The position numbers were made by a program, and so were the translations under genes. Below are positions 32,387 through 40,492 of a stretch of DNA of 64,000 bases, piece by piece. The first letter of the stretch is position 1, and every line of letters begins with the position of its first letter. The notes below the pieces were generated by a model. That model did no database searches, was not told the DNA's origin, and saw only the letters and a list, made by a program, of their open reading frames with translations. The DNA comes from Mucilaginibacter xinganensis. GTDB taxonomy: Bacteria; Bacteroidota; Bacteroidia; Sphingobacteriales; Sphingobacteriaceae. Location of the stretch: contig JAMFSA010000213.1 in assembly GCA_026225055.1 (NCBI GenBank), positions 1-64,000 on the forward strand, in the 5' to 3' direction.

Positions 32387-33214
32387 ATGACATTCAAAGA
32401 TAAATATGGCCCTACGGCGCTGGTGGCAGGTGCCTCCGAAGGAATGGGGGCTGCTTATGCCTTTGCCCTTGCCGCACGCGGCCTCGACCTCGTGTTGATC
32501 GGTCGCCGCAATCAATTGCTGGAAAGAACCGCTAACCAAATAACAGAACAATTTGGAGTTAAAGTGTTGCCCGTGTGCTGTGACCTTTCCGATGCTGATG
32601 TTGTAAAGCAGATCAATGATGCTATCGGCGACCTGCCTGTAGATTTCCTGGTATACAATGCCGCGTCCTCCTATATCGGGCCCTACCTGGCAACAGGTCT
32701 GGCCACCCACCAGGGAATCGCCACGGTGAACATGCTGACACCGCTGAGCATACTGCATTACTTTGGCGGCAAAATGGTGGAGCGGCGCAGGGGCGGGATA
32801 GTATTGATGAGCTCCATAGCCAGCTTCCAGGGTTCCGGATACCTGGCTACTTATGCAGCGACCAAGGCATTCAGCCGGGTGCTGGCCGAAGGGTTATGGT
32901 ATGAGTGGGGTCCCCTGGGCGTGGATGTCATTGCCTGCTGCGCCGGTGCAACGGCGACGCCTAATTATCTGCAAACCAAGCCAGGTAAGGCCAGCCTGCT
33001 GGAACCAAAACCTCAGTTGCCGGAACTGGTGGCAGAGGAATGCTTAAACAGGATCGCTACGTCGCCATCCTTTGTGAGCGGTACCGGCAATAAGCTGGTC
33101 GCGTTTTTAATGCAATACCTGTTTTCACGAAAAAGGGCTATAACGACCATGGGCAACGGCATGCAGAAAATGTACGGAATCAAAGATGACGGGACATTAT
33201 ATCCATTTAAATAG
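32387..33214 (+). CDS. Short-chain dehydrogenase/reductase
   Basis: The protein (275 aa) has a Rossmann start AGASEGMG (14-21), an NAG-like region YNAASSYIGP, and the catalytic Tyr-x-x-x-Lys in TYAATKAF with the Ser in LMSSIASFQ. The fold and the long C-terminal tail (RKRAITTMGNGMQKMYG) resemble SDRs acting on hydroxy-fatty or steroid substrates. It starts at the ATG at 32387, 4 bases after the EXPERA gene stop. Cofactor choice cannot be read with certainty; the R-R-N segment after beta 2 (IGRRN) suggests NADP. Confidence 0.88.
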   Translation: MTFKDKYGPTALVAGASEGMGAAYAFALAARGLDLVLIGRRNQLLERTANQITEQFGVKVLPVCCDLSDADVVKQINDAIGDLPVDFLVYNAASSYIGPYLATGLATHQGIATVNMLTPLSILHYFGGKMVERRRGGIVLMSSIASFQGSGYLATYAATKAFSRVLAEGLWYEWGPLGVDVIACCAGATATPNYLQTKPGKASLLEPKPQLPELVAEECLNRIATSPSFVSGTGNKLVAFLMQYLFSRKRAITTMGNGMQKMYGIKDDGTLYPFK

Positions 33215-33260
33215 CCATACCTGTAAGCGGCAAACGATAAATGTCCTTTCCGGTAAATAA

Positions 33261-34349
33261 CTATTGCTCAATTTGTTTTGGATCGTCCACCACGATCTCC
33301 GGCTTCCCTTTATAATCCACCACCTTCCCACTCACACGGATCGATTTCCCCTCCAAGCTGTCCGCCAAACCCCTGGCATCCCCCCTTAAGACGACCGTAA
33401 ACAAGGAATTTGGATAAGCCCCGCCCAAATTCACCAGCACCATACTGCCAAAATCCTTGTGCCCGTATACCTTCGAGCGGACTTTTACCGCTTCGCCGGT
33501 ATGGTTCGCCACATCCCCTTCCAGTACCGTCGCCAAAGCCGCTGCCGGCTGCGCTTGCTGATCCGGCGCAGCAGCTACAGCGGTCTTATCAAATATCACG
33601 TTCAACACACCGGCCAGCCTGATCCCTGCCTTTTCAATTCTGTTTTCAACAATAGGCATATGCGCCTTATAATAAATCTCATCAATCTCCGTGCCGTTCT
33701 TCTCTATTTCACCATAAAGTTGTGCACTGATCTGGTAGCTTTCCCAGGCCCACATGATCTGAGGGTCGCTTTGCCATTTCGCGATCTGTTGCTCAGTAGC
33801 CTTGTCGAACTGTCGGGCCAACTGTTCCTCGTTCAAACCGGCGTGTTCCAGCAAACCGGAATCCCAAAGACCATGCAGGTTCGAATTCCGGTTATCATAT
33901 TGCACCTGGATCGTATTGCCGCCCTTATCCTCTTCCCTGCTCACATGCATCGGCTGATGGATATCCCCTACAAAGTGGACGATATATTTCAGCGCGTCCA
34001 CCCGCTCCTCCCTACCCGCCTGCACATCAGACAATATCCCCTCTGCTTTTACCAGGGCAGTATACACATCCACCTTGCCCTCCACCTGATGTTTAAATTC
34101 ATCAAACGACAAACCCGGCTCCACATTGATAAAATGCCAGGATCCTGTCGTACGGTTACGGGTATCATCCGCCCAGCTCGCCACATCCGCTAAAGTCTCC
34201 TCTCCCAGCAATGCCGCCACGCCCGCCTTTGCCTTATTCGTCAGATGGTTCGCCGCGATCCGCCCGATCACATTATGCCCGGTACGGCCCCATGAAATCA
34301 ATCCAATTGCTATACAAACGGCCGCGATGCCGGCTAAAAATCTTTTCAT
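33261..34349 (-). CDS. S1/P1 nuclease with a C-terminal OB-fold-like domain
   Basis: The protein (362 aa) has a signal peptide and mature N-terminus W-G-R-T-G-H (W20 onward), with the zinc-binding pattern of S1/P1 nucleases: H25, ASWADD, HFINVEPG, IVHFVGDIHQPMH and NLHGLWDSG. Residues beyond about 270 form an OB-like domain (VRSKVYGHKDFGSMVLVNLGG...IVVDDP) that some family members carry and that could bind single-stranded nucleic acid. The enzyme is periplasmic or secreted and degrades ssDNA/RNA. It ends before the TetR gene on the same strand. Confidence 0.92.
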   Translation of the reverse strand: MKRFLAGIAAVCIAIGLISWGRTGHNVIGRIAANHLTNKAKAGVAALLGEETLADVASWADDTRNRTTGSWHFINVEPGLSFDEFKHQVEGKVDVYTALVKAEGILSDVQAGREERVDALKYIVHFVGDIHQPMHVSREEDKGGNTIQVQYDNRNSNLHGLWDSGLLEHAGLNEEQLARQFDKATEQQIAKWQSDPQIMWAWESYQISAQLYGEIEKNGTEIDEIYYKAHMPIVENRIEKAGIRLAGVLNVIFDKTAVAAAPDQQAQPAAALATVLEGDVANHTGEAVKVRSKVYGHKDFGSMVLVNLGGAYPNSLFTVVLRGDARGLADSLEGKSIRVSGKVVDYKGKPEIVVDDPKQIEQ

Positions 34350-34358
34350 GAAGTAAAG

Positions 34359-34991
34359 TTAATGAGAATTGGCCACTTCCGCGGCCAGGAACGCCCATTC
34401 AATGACCTGCCCAATGGTTTTGAGCATCAGGCCGAAGTCTTTTTGGTTCCTGATATTTACCCCGGCCATCGTGCCCACGCCGGCACCGTCATGCAGCACA
34501 TTAAAATAAATACCACCGACCAGCATCGCCATCACGGCTTTCAGACTGACACCGCTACTCCTAAAATGTCCCTCTGCCAGTTCGAGCAGCCGCGCACCTT
34601 CCCTTTCCCGGTTTTCACAAGTGGCCCGCATCAGCGGGTTATATTCACTCACCTGCCAGTGCACCAGCTTTTGCATCTCGGTATCCTGGTGAAAATAACG
34701 AAACTGGTCCTGGAGCATTTTTTTTAAACAATTCTTTAATTCCTCCGTCGTCGGGTTGTCCGGCAATTCCAGCGATTGAAAATAAGTAACCCAGGAATCT
34801 TTACCCGCGATATAAGCCTTCAGCAAGCCATTGAAGTTGGCGAAGTATTCATAGACCATCGGTTTGCTAACCCCTGCCCGCAAGGTAACTTTATTGAGGG
34901 TTAGGCCATGATAACCATGTTCCTTCAAGGTATCGCCGACCGCTTCAATCAGTTTGCGCCTTTTATCATCCGGGTTCCGCTTTCCTGGCAT
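34359..34991 (-). CDS. TetR family transcriptional regulator
   Basis: The protein (210 aa) has a TetR N-terminal DNA-binding helix-turn-helix (about 10-60: KLIEAVGDTLKEHGYHGLTLNKVTLRAGVSKPMVYEYFANFNGLLKAYI) and a helical ligand-binding C-terminal part. I chose the ATG at 34991 because the frame upstream has no regulator-like sequence and the inverted repeat TTGGTAAA/TTTACCAA at 34994-35024 lies directly before it. The S1/P1 nuclease gene lies 9 bases downstream on the same strand and may share its transcript. Confidence 0.9.
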   Translation of the reverse strand: MPGKRNPDDKRRKLIEAVGDTLKEHGYHGLTLNKVTLRAGVSKPMVYEYFANFNGLLKAYIAGKDSWVTYFQSLELPDNPTTEELKNCLKKMLQDQFRYFHQDTEMQKLVHWQVSEYNPLMRATCENREREGARLLELAEGHFRSSGVSLKAVMAMLVGGIYFNVLHDGAGVGTMAGVNIRNQKDFGLMLKTIGQVIEWAFLAAEVANSH

Positions 34992-34992
34992 A

Positions 34993-35025
34993 ATTGGTAA
35001 ATATCTAAAAATTGCTTTTACCAAT
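34993..35025. promoter_or_regulatory. TetR-type operator before the regulator gene
   Basis: A 9-bp perfect inverted repeat, ATTGGTAAA (34993-35001) and TTTACCAAT (35017-35025), surrounds 15 bases between the -7 box and the ATG. A further TACCAAGTGGTA near 35046-35057 overlaps the TTATCTACCAC box. This supports autoregulation. Confidence 0.6.
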
Positions 35026-35062
35026 AAAGTTAAGCACCAATGTATTACCAAGTGGTAGATAA
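35025..35062 (-). promoter_or_regulatory. Promoter of the tetR gene
   Basis: On the minus strand TTATCTACCAC (35062-35052), 19 bases, then TAACTTTA (35032-35025). The same spacing as the plus-strand copies. The -7 box touches the operator at 34993-35025. Confidence 0.55.
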
Positions 35063-35126
35063 CTCCCAAAAACTAAAAATAATTAAACATTTTTCGTTGG
35101 ATCAGCTTATATTATAAAAGAATACC

Positions 35127-35330
35127 ATGGCCAAGAACGAGAACGTATCAACGATACACCGAAAAGGAAAGCCAGCCGGGAACGGCCGCGAAAATGAAAC
35201 ATTGGACGAAGCTATTTAGGAAACCAATGCTGATGATAATATCGATACAGAAAACACGGAAGTCAAGCATCATAACCGACACCTGCTTAAGGGCGAGGAC
35301 ATAAAGCCCTTTAAGGATACCGAAGAATAA
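35127..35330 (+). pseudogene. Small acidic protein gene with an internal TAG
   Basis: The frame from the ATG at 35127 runs 30 codons, meets TAG (35217-35219), and stays in frame for 36 more codons to TAA (35328-35330). Both parts are Asp/Asn/Glu-rich and polar, and the C-terminal part (HHNRHLLKGEDIKPFKDTEE) reads like the same disordered protein. A single nonsense change of CAG or GAG would explain it; readthrough is less likely. A stem AAGGGC/GCCCTT occurs inside the second part and should not be taken as a terminator. Confidence 0.5.
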
Positions 35331-35335
35331 AATAA

Positions 35336-35448
35336 TTAAGTTCGCGGCTTCTCTGGGTGATTGATCAGCGCTTCCGGCAGCTTCTTTTTTGCAAAGTCTT
35401 TCACCACCCGCTCTTGGTAGAAATCACCATTTTTATTGAATGTTACCC
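35336..35448 (-). pseudogene. Short C-terminal remnant
   Basis: The minus strand carries 36 codons without a start, reading FNKNGDFYQERVVKDF and KKKLPEALINHPEK before TAA (35336-35338). The composition looks protein-like, and an in-frame stop closes it upstream near 35450. It is probably the end of a lost gene; the family is not recognised. Confidence 0.25.
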
Positions 35449-35510
35449 TTCACAAATAAATTTTAGCAATCATCCGGGAATAAATTTATTTTTATATCAA
35501 ATCATAAGAT

Positions 35511-35936
35511 ATGAAAAACAGCATCTTATTGGCACTCTCACTGCTATTGCTCAATAGCGGCTGTACCCGGCGGTGCAACCGGTCAGCGGATCAGCAACTG
35601 ATCAAAGCCTATTACGCCGCTTATGAGAAAAAAGATTGGAACGGGCTGAATTCCCTGCTTGCCGCGGGGTTTAAGTTTACCAGCCCGAATGATGACCATA
35701 TTGACCTAAAGACCTATAAGGAAAGGTGCTGGCCGAATGCCTACAATATCAAACGTTTTGAGATTGACAAGCTGATGATCGACGGGGACCAGGCCTTTGT
35801 AACCTATAATGGCTGGACCAACGACGGCAGGGTATTCCGGAACACAGAGTATTTTAAATTTACGGCAGGTAAAATAAAGGAGAATGTATGCTTCTTTGGT
35901 CCTGGTGTTAGTTATCCCAACAATAAGAAAAAATAA
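35511..35936 (+). CDS. Lipoprotein with SnoaL/NTF2-like fold
   Basis: The protein (141 aa) has a lipoprotein signal peptide ending in LNSGC (lipid-carrying Cys about residue 18) and a mature domain with IKAYYAAYEKKDWNGLNSLLAAGFKFTSP, the NTF2/SnoaL-like pattern of a cone-shaped fold. Such lipoproteins lie at the outer membrane or periplasm. The ligand is unknown. Start at the ATG at 35511. Confidence 0.75.
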   Translation: MKNSILLALSLLLLNSGCTRRCNRSADQQLIKAYYAAYEKKDWNGLNSLLAAGFKFTSPNDDHIDLKTYKERCWPNAYNIKRFEIDKLMIDGDQAFVTYNGWTNDGRVFRNTEYFKFTAGKIKENVCFFGPGVSYPNNKKK

Positions 35937-35983
35937 GGAAGAGACATTGACCATAATTCATTTTATCTGTTGATTTTTGAGCT

Positions 35984-37051
35984 ATGGAAATAGAATAGAC
36001 ACTTTTGCCTCGGCCATGTACGGCATGGGCAACACGCTTAGCAACGTGGACGCGATGGAACAATTGTTACAACGCATCGCGCTGGCCGACGAAGTGGGTT
36101 TGGACGTGGTTGGCATCGGCGAACACCATAAGAAGAGTTTTTGGATTCGTCGACGGCAGTGATCCTGGCGGCCGCGGCGGCCAGGACAAAGCGGATACGG
36201 CTGACGAGCGCGGCCGACCCCGTACGGGTTTTTCAAAGCTTTGCTACGCTGGACCTGGTCTCCAAAGGCCGGGCCGAATTAGTAGTGGGCCGCGGCTCCT
36301 CCATAGAAGCTTACCCGCTGTTTGGCTTTAACCTCAATGATTACGATGCGCTTTTTAAGGAGAAACTTGACCTGTTATTGAAAATACGCGATAACGAATT
36401 CATTACCTGGCAAGGCAAGTATCGCGCGCCCTTAAACAACTTACCCGTTTACCCGAGGCCGCTACAGGAAAAGTTACCTGTCTGGCTTGGCGTAGGTGGT
36501 ACGCCGGAATCATTTGCAAGGGCGGGCACTTTAGGTCTGCCGCTCATGGTGGCCGTGATCGGTGGTGAAACACACCGTTTCCTGCCGCTGGTCAGCCTGT
36601 ACCGCGAGGCCGGTCTACAAGCCGGTTTTACGCCCGATCAACTGAAAGTTGATTTGCATTCACCGGGTTATGTGGGGCTGACGAATGAGCGGGCAGTGGG
36701 GGATTATTACCCGGGTTATGCCGAATTCTGGACAAAGCTGGGCCGGGAACGGGGCTGGCCGCCGGTAACCAAAGGCACTTTGATACTCTTATCGCGCCTC
36801 GTGGCGTGCTGGTAGTTGGCGGGCCGGAACAGGTAGCAGAAAAGCTATTGCGGCACAGCGAAGCTCTGGGCGGGATATCCCGCTTCACTTTCCAGATGGA
36901 TAATGCGGGATTAACGCATACCCAACTCATGAAGTCCATCGAGCTGATCGGCACAAAGGTTATTCCCCTGCTTAAAATGCATAATGCATATATTGGTGAA
37001 GTGTCACAGCTCAGCTCCATCATCCGGGAAAATGGGTATTGCTTACCTTGA
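35984..37051 (+). pseudogene. Luciferase-like (LLM) flavin monooxygenase, multiply frameshifted
   Basis: An LLM flavin oxidoreductase of about 340 residues is split over three frames. The ATG at 35984 reads MEIE then a stop; one added G would give the family start (IGIDTFAS). The next frame reads TFASAMYG to VGIGEHHKKSF and ends at 36162; a second reads DSSTAVILAAAAARTKRIRLTSA to GRERGWPPVTK and stops at 36815; the third continues APRGVLVVGGP to the end at 37051. A short in-frame loss after LTSA (about 18 bases, next to ADPVRVFQ) is likely too. At least three frame changes mean no active enzyme. Confidence 0.82.
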
Positions 37052-37143
37052 CCTTCATAAAACGATCCATATGGCGCTGAACTCATTCAAATGATCCGTA
37101 CCTTCAAAATCCGGAAAACGAACAAGGCAGTTTGTTTTCTTAG

Positions 37144-37575
37144 CTAAGGCTTCGCCCGGTCGCGCAGCCGTGGGCTAGGGTGATAATCCCGCAGCAGGAA
37201 TTCCCGCTCCCTTTCCATCTCCTGTTTTTTCCGTTCCAGGCGGTTGAGCTCCTCCAATAATTTATCAATCAAGTCGCCCTTCTTTTCATTGTCATGCAGG
37301 GCAGTCTGTAGTTCGAGCAATGCGATGTGACTGTTATTGACCTCCAGTTCTTTTTCGTCCAAGATCAGCTTCAGGTTCTCGTAGCGCTTTTTGTGCATCT
37401 CGGTGATCTCGACATCATTGTTATGCCGCTCCGAATCCAGCTGCTGCTTCAGGTTCTCGATCTGAGCCTCCTTTGCGTCCTTATATTCTTTGATCGAACG
37501 CAGCCGGAAAAGCCGGTCAGCGATAAAAGCGACGATCAGCAGGATATTGATTAAGGGGGACAAGTACACCATCAT
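37144..37575 (-). CDS. Membrane-anchored coiled-coil protein
   Basis: The protein (143 aa) has an N-terminal membrane segment (about 3-19, VYLSPLINILLIVAFIA) and then about 110 residues of charged heptad-rich sequence with Leu, Glu, Lys and Asn, typical of a long coiled coil. The C-terminus is basic (PSPRLRDRAKP). A scaffold or anchor role is possible; no family is recognised. It diverges from lepB. Start at the ATG at 37575; a second Met follows at once. Confidence 0.65.
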   Translation of the reverse strand: MMVYLSPLINILLIVAFIADRLFRLRSIKEYKDAKEAQIENLKQQLDSERHNNDVEITEMHKKRYENLKLILDEKELEVNNSHIALLELQTALHDNEKKGDLIDKLLEELNRLERKKQEMEREREFLLRDYHPSPRLRDRAKP

Positions 37576-37655
37576 TCAGCTAAATTACTAAATTTATTAG
37601 CAGGTAAGAAATAAATTTTATTTTTTGTAACAACGAAACATCTTCCACATCTAAG

Positions 37656-37673
37656 TGGTAAATTCGTTTACCA
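37656..37673 (+). promoter_or_regulatory. lepB: Inverted repeat with a TTCG loop at the lepB start
   Basis: TGGTAAA (37656-37662), TTCG, TTTACCA (37667-37673) forms a perfect 7-bp stem with a stable tetraloop in the mRNA, ending in the A of the start codon. It could hide the start site or be an operator half pair. Confidence 0.4.
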
Positions 37674-38767
37674 TGAACTGGAAATTCCTGTCAAAAAAGA
37701 AGACCGCTGCCCCTACGAAGACCAAAAAATCAAAGGGCCGTGAGTGGCTCGACGCATTTGTTTTTGCGATCGTGGCGGCTACGATCATTCGTGGTTTACT
37801 CTTTTCCGCTTATGCTATTCCTTCCGGCTCTATGGAAGGTACTGAGCTTACCGGGGACTATCTTTTTGTCAGCAAGTTCAGCTATGGAGCGCGCATGCCC
37901 ATTACCTTGTTTTCCATTCCTTTTACCGAACCAATGATGTATGGCGTCAAGACCTATTGGGGCGGCGTACAGCTCCCCTATTTCCGTTTGCCAGGTACCA
38001 CCTCGGTAAAAAAAGGCGATATCGTAGTTTTTAACAAACCCAGCGAAACAGGCACACCGATAGACCAGCAGACCACGCTCATCAAACGCTGCCAGGCCAC
38101 TGCCGGTGACACGCTAACCATCGTCAACGCGCAGGTTTATATCGACGGCAAAGCCGCGCCAAACGCGCCGAAGGCGCAAACCTCTTATACGGTCATCACT
38201 GACGGCAAAGACCTCAACCCCCAGATCTTCACGGATCTGAATATCACGGTCATGAATCAAAATGCAGCTAACAGCTGGGAAATGATCATTCCGACCGATA
38301 ACCTGGTGACCTTAAAAGGTTATTCCAATATCAAAAGCATTACGCCTGAGGTCGCGCCGGCGGGTGTATATGACCCTGAAGTATTTCCTAACAACCCCAA
38401 ATTCAAATGGAACGAGGACAATTTCGGACCGCTCGTTTTGCCAAAAACCGGCATGACCATTCTATTGAATGATTCCACCGTTGCACTTTATAAAGCAGCC
38501 ATAGAAAACTACGAACATAACCGCCTGGGCCGTTCCGGTAAAGGGTACACCGTAAATGGTAAAGCGGCCGGCACCTATACCTTTCAGCAGAACTACTACT
38601 GGATGATGGGTGACAACCGCCATGACTCCCTAGACTCCCGCTTCTGGGGTTATGTACCTGAAGACCATATTGTCGGCAAAGCCATGATCACCTGGTTCAG
38701 CACAGATCCGAACAAAGGCCTGTTCGACAAAATCCGCTGGAGTAGAATATTAAGACCGATCAACTGA
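37673..38767 (+). CDS. lepB: Signal peptidase I
   Basis: The protein (364 aa) is a signal peptidase I with a basic N-terminus (KKKTAAPTKTKK), a membrane segment (about 27-45) and the catalytic Ser in IPSGSM (Ser53). The general-base Lys is in LIKRCQATAGD, and the box GDNRHDSLDSRFWG is present. It cleaves signal peptides of exported proteins at the inner membrane. Start at the ATG at 37673. The gene ends at 38767, 8 bases inside the end of the opposing transposase gene; the C-terminus (RWSRILRPIN) looks natural. Confidence 0.93.
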   Translation: MNWKFLSKKKTAAPTKTKKSKGREWLDAFVFAIVAATIIRGLLFSAYAIPSGSMEGTELTGDYLFVSKFSYGARMPITLFSIPFTEPMMYGVKTYWGGVQLPYFRLPGTTSVKKGDIVVFNKPSETGTPIDQQTTLIKRCQATAGDTLTIVNAQVYIDGKAAPNAPKAQTSYTVITDGKDLNPQIFTDLNITVMNQNAANSWEMIIPTDNLVTLKGYSNIKSITPEVAPAGVYDPEVFPNNPKFKWNEDNFGPLVLPKTGMTILLNDSTVALYKAAIENYEHNRLGRSGKGYTVNGKAAGTYTFQQNYYWMMGDNRHDSLDSRFWGYVPEDHIVGKAMITWFSTDPNKGLFDKIRWSRILRPIN

Positions 38768-40322
38768 GTGGGGTAACCTTACACGGTGGCTTTTTACAAT
38801 TATTGGCTTCATTAAAAACAGGCTGGACCACCTCATTACCCCATATTTTATGGCCGGCCCTTTTTGGATTATCCAGAAAATGCTGGTTCCTGTCGAGGAA
38901 ATGGCGGTCAATCGCTGACTTGCATTCGTCCAGTGAAGCATAATTACTATTATGGATAACCGATTTTGCCAATCCACTAAATACGGATTCGATGATGTTT
39001 AAGAATTGGGCGGTCGCGGGCAAAGGAGCCAGCTCGACTAAAGGGGTTTGGTGAACCCTTCTATACTCGACTGTGTTTATTTCTTCGATTCGCTTGTATA
39101 ATTTTTTCGAGGCGTGCCAGCTGGCACAATCCCAGGAGAAATACAATTTTGTAGCGCTTTGATATTGTGTAAGCAAAACATCCAGCAGTTTGATCATTTC
39201 ATCCGTATTTTTAAACAGGGAATAGAAATGCGTGACCTGGTTCGTTGACAATTCCAGCGCTGCCGTAATGATCAGCCAGCCCTGGCTCTTTTGGGAGGTT
39301 TCAACAATCCTTGGAAATTGATTTTTGGTATAGCTCCGGCCGCCTTTTACATTCACCGAAAAATGGCCGAATTCATCGACAGAGAAGAATTTTTCGGTTC
39401 CCGAGAGGTTGGAGAGAATATTTTTGATGTGGTCGAGCTTTACTTTAAAATCAGGATCAGGGCTGGTTAGCCGCTCCCTCGATCTCCTGAAACCATAACC
39501 GGCTTTATCCAACAGCGTCCATACCGTACTGTGGCTGATATATTCGCCGTATATTTTGGTATAGACTTTAGCCAGGTCCTCCAGCTTCCAGGAGGCCCGG
39601 TTCAAACCATGGAGCTGCGGGGTCTGGTGGATGAGCTGTATGACCCGGTCCTGTTTTACCTTAACTTTTGCCAACAGATCAGCATTAACGGTATAAGGCG
39701 CATCGATCAGGCCGGCTATTCCCTTTTCCTTATAATTATCGATCCAGCGCAGCACGCTTTTGACCGTCCTACCCAAATGCCTGGCCATTTCTTTGACGGT
39801 ACGCCCATCAAAAGAACCAAGAATGACTGTCGCGCGTTCCCAGTTTTTGTGATCGAATGAATTCGTCCATTTGACCAGCATCGCCCTGTCTTCCAAGCTG
39901 ATCCATTTAACTTTTCGGTGCGCATAACAACAACTATTGGTTTTTCGCCGCCATTCCAGAAAATACACCTCAAAATAATGTAAGCAATAACCTGTTAGAC
40001 GTATCCGCTTATAATCCAACCACAAATGCTCCGCAATCACTCTGTGCTCCGTGACCGCCTCAATTAAAACAGGGAACAAATTAATCAGGTCAAGATATTG
40101 GTTAGTCCGCGGCCGTATCACCGGCGCTTTTGGTAACCTGAAACTAAAATCCTTGAGCCTGTTGGGGTAACGTTGTTCAATCTCGCGACATTCCTTTACA
40201 TACTTGGTGACGGTATTTTTGGAGATATGGAGTTGCCCCTCCATCCAGGCGTGATTAAAATGCCCCTTTATATATTCCCGGCGTAACACATTAAATTTAG
40301 CCTTTTCCAGTGGTGCTGTCAT
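38760..40322 (-). mobile_element. IS630-type transposase with extended N-terminal DNA-binding part
   Basis: The coding region (start ATG 40322, 520 aa) has two helix-turn-helix regions: an N-terminal one (HISKNTVTKYVKECREIEQ) and a second near residue 190 (RTVKEMARHLGRTVKSVLRWIDNY). The DDE catalytic residues appear in FFSVDEFGHFS, YFSWDCASWHASK and LNIIESVFSGLAK, the IS630/Tc1 pattern. An upstream ATG would add 11 residues. It ends 8 bases inside lepB. Target TA duplication and terminal repeats were looked for; only a weak pair (near 38767 and 40389) was seen. Confidence 0.82.
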
Positions 40323-40492
40323 GAGGATGAATTGAGGATGGTCTTTAAAGGACAAGGCAAGACCAGGAAGGTTTCGGTACTACCACTAATTATTTATCTT
40401 GCAGTCGGTCGGCAACGATGACAAAGAAATTATTTTTACGAGTCTAATGAATGAACATCAAAAATAATATATTTACGCCCGAAAATAACCTA

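Noticed and set aside
33459..34193. Long plus-strand open frame opposite the S1/P1 nuclease
   Set aside because: It is a shadow: the nuclease on the other strand has clear motifs and a signal peptide, and this frame lacks any protein-like pattern.
35285..35315. AAGGGC/GCCCTT stem as terminator
   Set aside because: It lies inside the small acidic gene remnant and has no T-tract after it.
38767..40392. Terminal inverted repeats of the IS630-type element
   Set aside because: Only a loose match (GTGG, then ACCTT) was found near the two ends, and no TA duplication could be placed, so no element borders are reported.
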